From JBBSMX01 sp038232935 (GTDB lineage Bacteria; Bacteroidota; Rhodothermia; Rhodothermales; JANQRZ01): a stretch of DNA of 20,081 bases. Numbering within the stretch: the first letter of the stretch is position 1; each line of letters starts with the position of its first letter. Shown here piece after piece: positions 14,762 to 20,081 of this stretch. The stretch spans positions 1 to 20,081 of the forward strand of contig JBBSMX010000078.1 in assembly GCA_038232935.1 (NCBI GenBank), written 5' to 3'. The position numbers and the translations under genes were made by a program. Below the pieces are notes generated by a model, which saw nothing but the letters and a program-made list of their open reading frames with translations, had not been told where the DNA came from and did no database searches.

Positions 14762-15157
14762 ATGTCCTTTGCCGAAGCACCCACCATGCCCTCCCTGCCT
14801 CCTGCCCTCACGCCCGACCGGCGCCCCTCCGCCCGCATTGCGGACGTGCGGGCGCTTCTGGCTACGCTCAAAACGCGGCGGGACCGGACAGAAGCGGATC
14901 GGCGGATCGCTACCCACGTCTTCATCGCGTTTGAGAAGCTCGGGCGGACGAATGACGTGCAGGGTATGCACTTCTACGTGTTCGAGGGGGCCGTCTCCGT
15001 CTACGGCAACGTGCTCACCCACGAGCAGCGCGACCGCGTGCTGGCGGACCTCATCGCCCTGCCGGGCGTCGTCCGCGTCACCGACCACCTCCGCGTGGCC
15101 GACCGCCGCCCGAAGCGCCCGTTCACGATCCGCCCCGTCTCGCTCGACGCGGAGTAG
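14762..15157 (+). CDS. Small BON-domain protein
   Basis: A 131-residue protein with a single BON domain at about 45-112: a helix (RIATHVFIAFEKL), strand MHFYVFEGAVSVYGNV, helix HEQRDRVLADLIAL, and PGVVRVTDHLRV, matching the alpha-beta-alpha-beta 'G-V-x-L-x-G ... GVxxVxdxL' pattern. BON domains usually bind membranes or peptidoglycan in the periplasm, but this protein has no signal peptide; its N-terminal 30 residues are proline- and alanine-rich. Its role is unknown. The ATG at 14762 is used; an ATG at 14786 is an alternative. It follows an AT-richer 180-bp region and is convergent with the GNAT gene 12 bp away. Confidence 0.8.
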   Translation: MSFAEAPTMPSLPPALTPDRRPSARIADVRALLATLKTRRDRTEADRRIATHVFIAFEKLGRTNDVQGMHFYVFEGAVSVYGNVLTHEQRDRVLADLIALPGVVRVTDHLRVADRRPKRPFTIRPVSLDAE

Positions 15158-15169
15158 CGGGACCGGCGC

Positions 15170-15574
15170 TCAGAGCTGCTTCATCCAGCCGTTCTCGACA
15201 CGGCGGAACCCCAGCCGCTCGTAGAAACCGGACGAGATGTCCGAGTCCCGCAGGACGAGCTGCGTCCCGGCACAGCGCCCCAGCACCTCCTCGATCAGCT
15301 TCTTCCCGATCCCAGCCCCCTGCACGTCCGGCTCCACGGCGAGGTCGCAGAGGAACGAGAACAGCACGCCATCGGTGAGGACACGGGCGAGGCCGACGAG
15401 CCGGCCGTCCAGCCACGCCGTGAGGACGAGCGACGAGTTGTCGAACATCCGGCCGATCGCGGCGCGGTCGCCGGTGGGACGGAGCAGCGGGGCGCGGCGG
15501 TAGAGCGTGGCGACGCGCGCGGGCGTCAGGCCGTCGAGTCCGTCGCGGACCTCGATGTTGTGGAGAGTTTCCAT
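15170..15574 (-). CDS. GNAT-family N-acetyltransferase
   Basis: A 134-residue single-domain acetyltransferase that uses acetyl-CoA; the acceptor cannot be told. The acetyl-CoA-binding motif A is CDLAVEPDVQGAGIGKKLIEE (76-96, with the Q-x-x-G-x-G core QGAGIG at 85-90). The C-terminal FYERLGFRRVENGWMK (117-132) is the usual last strand of small GNATs. Strand LVLTAWLDGRLVGLARVLTDG is the central sheet. It lies 48 bp downstream of the ABC ATPase stop on the same strand, so the two may be cotranscribed, with no obvious functional link. No ribosome binding site is visible before the ATG. Confidence 0.9.
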   Translation of the reverse strand: METLHNIEVRDGLDGLTPARVATLYRRAPLLRPTGDRAAIGRMFDNSSLVLTAWLDGRLVGLARVLTDGVLFSFLCDLAVEPDVQGAGIGKKLIEEVLGRCAGTQLVLRDSDISSGFYERLGFRRVENGWMKQL

Positions 15575-15622
15575 AGGGCGTCGCAGTTCGGGATGAGCGG
15601 AGGCAACATACGGCGGTGCCGG

Positions 15623-16624
15623 CTACGTTCGAACCCAGTGGTACGTCGAGGCGCGGACGTGGAGCGGGGCCGGGACGGGCGCGCCGGGCGGCATCCACAC
15701 CCGCAACTCCGTCCCCATCGCCCCGACGGTCCATTCCGTGTAGGCTCCGAGGTAGAGCCGGCTAAGCAGCCGCGCCGGCACGGAGTCCGCGCTCTCCTCG
15801 TCCGCCGTCCACAGCTCGCCCGGGCGCACGGAGAGCACGTGCCCGTCCGGGTGCGGCTCGTCCGGCACCAGCCCGGCGATAAGCGCCGCGTCCTCGATGA
15901 CGTTGCTGCCGCCGAGGAAGCGCGCGACGTAGGCCGTCTCCGGTGTGATGTAGAGCGTCTCCGGCGGTCCGACCTCCACGATCCGCCCTGCGTGCATCAC
16001 GGCGATGAGGTCGGAGAGGGCGAGGGCTTCTTGCTGGTCGTGCGTCACGTAGAGGCTCGTCGTGCCGAGCTCGCTCTGCAGCGCTTTCAATTCGCGGCGC
16101 GTCTCTTCGCGGAGGGCGAGGTCGAGGTTCGAGAGCGGCTCGTCGAAGAGGAGCACGTCGGGTTCGACGGCGAGGGCGCGAGCGAGGGCGACGCGCTGCT
16201 GCTGCCCGCCCGAGAGCTTGCTGACCGCTTTGTCCGCCAGCCCGTCGAGGTCCACGCGACCGAGCGCTTCGGCCACGCGATCGCGGATGCGGGGCCGCTT
16301 CCACTTCTTCACTTCCAGCCCGTAGGCCACGGTCTCCCCCACCGTCATCGTCGGGAAGAGGGCGTAATTCTGGAATACCATCGCCGTCGGGCGGCCCTGC
16401 GGCGGCACGCCCGTCACGTCCCGCCCGGCGATCTCGATGCGCCCAGCGTCGGGCGTCTCGAAGCCGGCCACCATCCGGAGCAGCGTCGTCTTGCCGCACC
16501 CGCTCGGGCCCAGGAGCGAGAAGAAGCTGCCGCGTGGCACGTCGAGCGTCACGTCGTCGACGGCGACGAGGTCGCCGTAGCGCTTCGAGACGCGGTCGAG
16601 CGAGATGCCTGCTTCCGGTTCCAC
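15623..16624 (-). CDS. ABC transporter ATP-binding protein (PotA/FbpC/MalK type)
   Basis: A 333-residue ATPase subunit of an importer of the polyamine/Fe3+/sugar (CUT1/POPT/FeT) group. Motifs: Walker A GPSGCGKT (39-46), Q-loop VFQNYALFP (83-91), signature LSGGQQQR (137-144), Walker B LLFDEPLSNLD (158-168) and H-loop YVTHD (192-196). The C-terminal 90 residues are a TOBE-like domain (LSVRPGE, LYLGAYTEWTV). The call to this group rests on the TOBE domain and on 'VTGVPPQGRPTAMVFQNYALFP'. No permease or binding-protein gene is in the window, so the substrate is unknown. The start is GTG at 16624 (MEPEAGISL), since no ATG lies before the first strand. Confidence 0.9.
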   Translation of the reverse strand: MEPEAGISLDRVSKRYGDLVAVDDVTLDVPRGSFFSLLGPSGCGKTTLLRMVAGFETPDAGRIEIAGRDVTGVPPQGRPTAMVFQNYALFPTMTVGETVAYGLEVKKWKRPRIRDRVAEALGRVDLDGLADKAVSKLSGGQQQRVALARALAVEPDVLLFDEPLSNLDLALREETRRELKALQSELGTTSLYVTHDQQEALALSDLIAVMHAGRIVEVGPPETLYITPETAYVARFLGGSNVIEDAALIAGLVPDEPHPDGHVLSVRPGELWTADEESADSVPARLLSRLYLGAYTEWTVGAMGTELRVWMPPGAPVPAPLHVRASTYHWVRT

Positions 16625-16640
16625 AGAATCGGTAGAAATG

Positions 16641-16672
16641 CCGTAGGGGCGCAGCGCGCTGAGCCCCTACGG
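16641..16672. repeat. Short palindrome, REP-like (copy 2)
   Basis: CCGTAGGGGC (16641-16650) pairs perfectly with GCCCCTACGG (16663-16672) around a 12-base loop. It lies in the 68-bp gap between sucC and the ABC ATPase gene, both on the minus strand. It shares the GGGGC/GCCCC core and CCCCTACGGG tail with the palindrome at 8760-8783. There is no adjacent T-tract on the minus strand, although a role in 3'-end protection of sucC mRNA is possible. Confidence 0.6.
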
Positions 16673-16692
16673 GATGGCGGTGGGGTTCAGCG

Positions 16693-17865
16693 CTATTTGC
16701 CGAGGGCGGCCGTCACCTTCTCGGCGGCCTCCTTGAGCTGAATCGCCGACTCGATCTCGATGCCGGAGTTGCGGATGATCTCCATCCCCTCCTCCGCGTT
16801 CGTGCCCTGGAGCCGGACGATCAGCGGAACCTGGACGTTCACGTTCTTCGCCGCCTCGACGATCCCGCGCGCCACGCGGTCGCACCGGACGATCCCGCCG
16901 AAGATGTTGACGAGGATGGCCTCGACGTTCGGGTCCTTGAGGATGATCCGGAAGCCGGCCTCGACGGTCTCCGCGTTCGCCGTGCCGCCGACGTCGAGGA
17001 AGTTGGCCGGCTCGCCGCCGGCGAGCTTGATGAGGTCCATCGTCCCCATCGCGAGGCCCGCGCCGTTGACCATGCAGCCGACGTTCCCGTCGAGCTTGAT
17101 GTAGTTCAAGTTGTGCTGCCCGGCCTCGACTTCGAGCGGGTCCTCCTCGTGCTCGTCGCGCATCGCTTCGAGGTCGGCGTGCCGGAAGAGCGCGTTGTCG
17201 TCGAGGTCGATCTTCGCGTCGAGCGCGATCACGTCGCCCTGCTCGGTGAGCACGAGCGGGTTGATCTCGGCAATCGTGGCGTCGCTCTTCTGGTAGGCAT
17301 CGTAGAGCTGGACGACGAACTTCGCGGCCTGCTTGGCCTGCTCGCCCTCGAAGCCGAGTTGGCGCGCGAGGTACTGCGCCTGGAAGCGCTGGAGCCCGAG
17401 CGCCGGGTCCACCCACACCTTCACGATCTTCTCCGGCGTTTTCTCCGCTACCTCCTCGATCTCCACGCCGCCCTCGGTCGAGGCCATGATGACGTCCATC
17501 TTCCGCGCGCGGTCGAGCGTCACACCGAGGTAGTACTCGTGGGCGATGTCCTCGGCGGCGGTGATGAGGATCTTGCGTACTTCTTGACCGTCGGGTCCCG
17601 TCTGCGGCGTTTTGAGCTGCATGCCGAGGATCGCTTCGGCCTTCTCGCGCACCTCGTCGATGGTCTTGGCGAGCTTGACGCCGCCGCCCTTACCGCGCCC
17701 GCCCGCGTGGATCTGCGCCTTCACGACCCACATCCCGACACCCTCCGCCTGCATCGCCGCCGCCGCCGCGACGGCCTCCTCGACCGTGTCCGCGACGCGC
17801 CCACGCTGGACGGCGACGCCGTAGTTTCCCAAAATCTCTTTCGCCTGGTATTCGTGGACTTTCAT
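16693..17865 (-). CDS. sucC: Succinyl-CoA synthetase (ADP-forming) beta subunit
   Basis: TCA-cycle enzyme subunit converting succinyl-CoA to succinate with ATP (or GTP) formation; it pairs with SucD, which is not in the window. The N-terminal ATP-grasp domain begins MKVHEYQAKEIL and holds the nucleotide loop GGRGKGGGVK (55-64) and metal ligands in AEINPLV (199-205). The C-terminal CoA-ligase domain has NGAGLAMGTMDLIK (267-280), NFLDVGG (288-294) and NIFGGIVRCDRVA. The length of 390 residues is standard. The ATG at 17865 is chosen because it is the conserved MKVHEYQ start; the longer frame to 17964 adds unrelated residues. It is divergent from lptF/G across 148 bp. Confidence 0.96.
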   Translation of the reverse strand: MKVHEYQAKEILGNYGVAVQRGRVADTVEEAVAAAAAMQAEGVGMWVVKAQIHAGGRGKGGGVKLAKTIDEVREKAEAILGMQLKTPQTGPDGQEVRKILITAAEDIAHEYYLGVTLDRARKMDVIMASTEGGVEIEEVAEKTPEKIVKVWVDPALGLQRFQAQYLARQLGFEGEQAKQAAKFVVQLYDAYQKSDATIAEINPLVLTEQGDVIALDAKIDLDDNALFRHADLEAMRDEHEEDPLEVEAGQHNLNYIKLDGNVGCMVNGAGLAMGTMDLIKLAGGEPANFLDVGGTANAETVEAGFRIILKDPNVEAILVNIFGGIVRCDRVARGIVEAAKNVNVQVPLIVRLQGTNAEEGMEIIRNSGIEIESAIQLKEAAEKVTAALGK

Positions 17866-17920
17866 CGGGGGTGCCGTCGTTTGGAGAAGGAAGAGAGCGA
17901 GCACGGGAAAGCTACGGACG

Positions 17921-18013
17921 ATTGGTTTGAGGTTCGGGGTCCGGGGTTGTGAGTTCTCAGTCAACCACCGCCGCGCTTGAACTCAAAACCTCGAACCCAA
18001 AACCTCGAACCCG
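17921..18013. repeat. Heptamer-type arrays, inverted pair, between sucC and lptF/G
   Basis: The left half (about 17921-17957) reads as G-rich 7-mers GGTTTGA, GGTTCGG, GGTCCGG, GGTTGTG, AGTTCTC. The right half (about 17979-18013) is in the complementary orientation and contains AACCTCGAACCCAAA-type 14-bp units repeated twice (two 7-mers each). The right half runs into the proposed lptF/G start at 18014. Confidence 0.7.
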
Positions 18014-19114
18014 ATCACCACCTTCGACCGCCACATCATCGCCCGATTCCTCGCCGCGACGGTCCTGCTCGTCGGGCTCCTCGTGGTGTTCTTCGTCGTG
18101 CTCGACTACCTCGAGTACGTCGACGACTTCATGGACCGGGGCGCGACGATGAAGCAGGTGTTCGGGACGTACTACCTCAACTACATCCCGGACATCGTCC
18201 GGCTGACGAGCCCGCTCGCCGTCTTCCTCGCGGCGATCTACGTGACGGGGCGGCTCGCGCAGTCGATGCAGCTCGTGGCGCTGCTCTCGAGCGGGGTCTC
18301 GCTCTACCGCATCATGGTGCCGTTCGTCGTGGTGGCGCTGGCTGTGACGGGGTTCATGTTCTGGTTCAACGGGTGGATCGTGCCGCACACGAACGCCATC
18401 GTGATCGAGTTTCAGGGGGAGTATTACAAGCAGTCGCCGCAGCAGGCGGAGACGAGCCAGCTCCACCGGCAGAACCGGCCCGGCTCGGTCCTCTCCGTCG
18501 GCTTCTTCGACCAGCGCGAGGCGCAGGCGTACCGCGTCTCGCTACAGGATTTCGAGGCCGCGGACGGGGGCCCCGGTGCCGAGCGACTCGCCCGCCGCCT
18601 GGACGCCTCCGACATGCTGTGGGTCGACTCGCTCGCCGTGTGGCAGATGCGCGACGTGACACTCTACACGTTCGGCCGCGACACCACCGTCCGCCGCAAG
18701 ATCGCCACCCTCGACACCGCACTCCAGATCCTCCCCCGCGACCTCGCCCGCACCGAGCGCGACGCCGAGCGCCTCACGATCCCCGAAGCCCGAGCCTACA
18801 TCGACGCCCTCCAACGCGCGGGCGCGGCTCGGATCGGGCGGCCCCTCGTGAGCTACTACGGGAAGTTCTCGTACCCCGTGGCAAACCTGATCCTCGTTGT
18901 GATCGGCGTGGCGATGGCGTCGGTGCGGCGGCGCGGCGGGCAGGCCGTGCAGTTCGGGATTGGGCTGTTCATCGCGTTCGTGTACCTCGCGCTCCAGAAG
19001 CTGAGCGAGCCCTTCGGCTACGCCGAGACCGTCGCGCCCGTCGTCGTGGCGTGGGTCCCTCACGCCCTCTTCGCCGCTTTCGCCGTCGTGCTCGTCTGGC
19101 GCGTGAACCGCTGA
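18014..19114 (+). CDS. LptF/LptG-family LPS export permease
   Basis: Inner-membrane subunit of the LptB2FG transporter that extracts lipopolysaccharide and passes it to LptC, LptA and LptD. The family pattern is clear: TTFDRHIIARFL at the N-terminus, membrane segments at about 11-31, 62-78 and 98-118, a periplasmic beta-jellyroll (about 120-270), and three C-terminal membrane segments. The 366-residue length assumes initiation at ATC (18014); no ATG, GTG or TTG exists between the in-frame stop at 17978-17980 and a GTG at 18083. That GTG lies inside the first membrane helix and would remove the conserved N-terminus. LptF and LptG cannot be distinguished. The last 34 bases before and into the stop codon are duplicated at 19789-19822. 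Confidence 0.87.
   Translation: MTTFDRHIIARFLAATVLLVGLLVVFFVVLDYLEYVDDFMDRGATMKQVFGTYYLNYIPDIVRLTSPLAVFLAAIYVTGRLAQSMQLVALLSSGVSLYRIMVPFVVVALAVTGFMFWFNGWIVPHTNAIVIEFQGEYYKQSPQQAETSQLHRQNRPGSVLSVGFFDQREAQAYRVSLQDFEAADGGPGAERLARRLDASDMLWVDSLAVWQMRDVTLYTFGRDTTVRRKIATLDTALQILPRDLARTERDAERLTIPEARAYIDALQRAGAARIGRPLVSYYGKFSYPVANLILVVIGVAMASVRRRGGQAVQFGIGLFIAFVYLALQKLSEPFGYAETVAPVVVAWVPHALFAAFAVVLVWRVNR
19079..19112 (+). repeat. Direct repeat, copy 1 (3' end of lptF/G)
   Basis: These 34 bases, covering codons for AVVLVWRVNR and the first base of the stop codon, are identical to 19789-19822. The similarity extends upstream to about 19061 with a 9-bp length difference and one mismatch. The two copies flank the DUF433/DUF5615 pair. 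Confidence 0.9.
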
Positions 19115-19164
19115 CCCTACCGAGCAGGATGTCCAGAGGCTCGGGGTTGGACTGCAAGCGCAGC

Positions 19165-19488
19165 CTATCCGGCCACGCGGGCGATGGCTCCCGGTTCGAG
19201 ACGCTTCAGGGCTACCTGAATCGAAGGCACCAGCGGGGCGAGGTCTTCGTACTGATTCGAGACCGCGCGGAGGACTACGACGCGGAGCGAGAGCGCGCCG
19301 AGGTCCTGCTGGTATTCAAGCCCTCGGTCGAGCGTGATGAAGGCGTCGAACTCCCCGTTTGCAGCCCGGAGCAACACGCCATTGAGGAGGCCCGACCACC
19401 CACGCTCCGACACCGTTCTCACCTTGTGTCCGGGTGCGAATCGGTGTTTCAACTTGCGCGGCACATTCTCATCGAGGAGCACGCGCAT
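19165..19488 (-). CDS. DUF5615 PIN-like protein, probable toxin
   Basis: A 107-residue protein of the DUF5615 (PIN-like, Mut7-C-type) group, predicted ribonucleases in toxin-antitoxin modules. It begins MRVLLDENVPRKL, where the early 'LLDENvP' acidic motif is the family hallmark. GHKVRTVSERGWSGLLNG and DAFITLDRGLEYQQDL (second acidic position) follow, then VVVLRA and a C-terminal helix. The ATG at 19488 overlaps the stop codon of the upstream DUF433 gene (TGATG), so the two are translationally coupled. RNase activity and toxicity are inferred from family context only. Confidence 0.85.
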   Translation of the reverse strand: MRVLLDENVPRKLKHRFAPGHKVRTVSERGWSGLLNGVLLRAANGEFDAFITLDRGLEYQQDLGALSLRVVVLRAVSNQYEDLAPLVPSIQVALKRLEPGAIARVAG

Positions 19489-19721
19489 CAAGCGGCCTCG
19501 GCGTCCACAGGCGTGAGGTCAAGCGCGTCGTTGAGTGCGAGGGCGAGAAACGCCTCGGCCTGCTCGCGCCCGACGCTCGGGAAGTCGTCGAGGAACGCCT
19601 GTAGCGTAACCCCGGCGCGGAGATGATGGACGAGCGAGTCCACGGGGACCCGCGTGCCGGTGAACACGGGCGTCCCGCCGAGGATGCCGGGATGGGAGTG
19701 GTAGATGTCCGCGCGGTTCAT
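19488..19721 (-). CDS. DUF433 protein, probable antitoxin
   Basis: A 77-residue protein of the DUF433 (VapB45-like, winged-helix type) family. The pattern HPGILGGTPVFTGTRVPVDSLVHHLRAGVTLQAFLDDFPSV matches the family's 'hPxixgGxPvixGTRvpV...l..G.s..efl.dfP.l'. It precedes, and overlaps by one base, the DUF5615 gene, the standard antitoxin-toxin order. It would neutralise the partner and probably repress the operon. The pair lies on the minus strand convergent with lptF/G, between two copies of the lptF/G 3' end, which suggests the module was inserted. Confidence 0.88.
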   Translation of the reverse strand: MNRADIYHSHPGILGGTPVFTGTRVPVDSLVHHLRAGVTLQAFLDDFPSVGREQAEAFLALALNDALDLTPVDAEAA

Positions 19722-19771
19722 AAGAGACGCCGTTTGCGTGAGGGTGTTGAACGCGCTCCCCCACGGCGCGA

Positions 19772-19824
19772 TCCTACGCCACGTCCTCTTCGCCGTCGTG
19801 CTCGTCTGGCGCGTGAACCGCTAG
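19772..19824 (+). pseudogene. Duplicated 3'-terminal remnant of lptF/G (direct repeat copy 2)
   Basis: In one frame this stretch reads RHVLFAVVLVWRVNR followed by TAG, against PHALFAAFAVVLVWRVNR followed by TGA at the end of the intact lptF/G gene. The 34 bases 19789-19822 are identical to 19079-19112. Upstream of about 19775 the similarity fades and no start or longer open frame is seen, so it is a fragment. The rest of the 200-bp gap (19722-19924) shows nothing else I recognise. Confidence 0.75.
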
Positions 19825-19924
19825 CCCGTTGCGACGTGCCCACGGTCGGGCTGCAAAGAGGGTTAGGCGTCGTCCCGTGCGCTGCGAATCCTGCCCCCTG
19901 TCTCAGAACAGGTTCGTACTCGCG

Positions 19925-20081
19925 TTATTCTTTGTGATTGGGGTCTTCGCCCAAGTAGGCGCGAGCTTCGCTGAGCCCGGCGCGGGTTGACTCTCCGGCG
20001 CTCATTCCCAAGAGTGCCATGTAAAAGCCCCTCGCCGCCTGTTCTTCTTCGAGTACCTGCGCCGCTCGCGCCGCACCGAGC
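19925..20081 (-). CDS. Unrecognised protein, C-terminal fragment (cut by window edge)
   Basis: The minus strand is open from the right edge to a TAA at 19925-19927, giving 51 residues. They read RAAQVLEEEQAARGFYMALL, then GMSAGESTRAGLSEARAYL, then GEDPNHKE. The composition (alternating Ala/Glu/Arg helix, normal codon use) looks like real coding sequence, and the segment before the stop resembles a helical C-terminus. I do not recognise the family. The gene's start lies beyond the window. Confidence 0.5.
   Translation of the reverse strand, partial: LGAARAAQVLEEEQAARGFYMALLGMSAGESTRAGLSEARAYLGEDPNHKE

Noticed and set aside
17866..17964. An upstream start for sucC adding 33 residues.
   Set aside because: The conserved SucC N-terminus is MKVHEYQ at 17865; the extension partly translates the heptamer array.
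19120..19144. CCGAGC/GCTCGG hairpin after lptF/G as a terminator.
   Set aside because: A 6-bp stem with a 13-base loop and no T-tract; the insert boundary may lie here, but the hairpin itself is not convincing.

Overview
The window is a GC-rich stretch of mostly housekeeping chromosome. It probably comes from the Bacteroidota/Rhodothermota side of the tree, perhaps a Rhodothermia-type marine or halophilic bacterium. The reasons are a Bacteroidota-style LptD and LptF/LptG pair (so a Gram-negative outer membrane), almost no Shine-Dalgarno sequences ahead of the genes, and one exact match to the Bacteroidota -7 promoter element (TAnnTTTG). The taxonomic call is inference; there is no rRNA here.

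Layout. 1-127: the last 41 codons of an IS630-type transposase. 136-1481 (minus): panC then panD, two steps of pantothenate/CoA synthesis. 1652-3040: fumC. 3373-4917: an HtrA/DegP-type periplasmic protease, closed by a bidirectional terminator. 4986-6596 (minus): a Rieske/FAD-NAD(P)H reductase of the AIFM3/Nfrl type, divergent from an ACT-domain protein (6766-7200) and a UPF0210/DUF711 'PFL family' protein (7296-8678), a conserved pair without a settled function. 8879-10495: enolase followed by an FtsB/DivIC-like cell-division protein. 10629-11585: a ROK-family sugar kinase lacking the family's zinc cysteines. 11846-14581: LptD. 14762-15157: a small BON-domain protein, convergent with a GNAT acetyltransferase (15170-15574), an ABC ATPase without permeases (15623-16624) and sucC (16693-17865). 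Divergent from sucC is an LptF/LptG permease (18014-19114) that seems to lack a normal start codon. 19165-19721 holds a DUF433/DUF5615 toxin-antitoxin-like pair. The right edge carries the 3' end of an unrecognised minus-strand gene.

How the genes fit together. Central carbon metabolism (fumC, eno, sucC, ROK kinase), cofactor synthesis (panCD) and envelope biogenesis (DegP-type protease, LptD, LptF/G, FtsB-like) are interspersed in short transcription units, mostly one to three genes long. The accessory content is small: the IS630 remnant at the left edge and the toxin-antitoxin islet at the right.

The most unusual structure is in the intergenic DNA. Degenerate tandem 7- or 8-mers sit against gene ends, usually as two arrays in opposite orientation. 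The octamer family (AATCACCC and variants) runs straight into the start codons of panD, panC, fumC and the UPF0210 gene, so that each ATG lies in phase with the repeat (AATC becomes AATG). Heptamer arrays of different sequence but the same architecture lie around the ROK, eno and lptF starts. A second notable structure is a 34-bp perfect copy of the lptF/G 3' end on the far side of the toxin-antitoxin islet, which suggests insertion at, and reconstitution of, the end of that gene.
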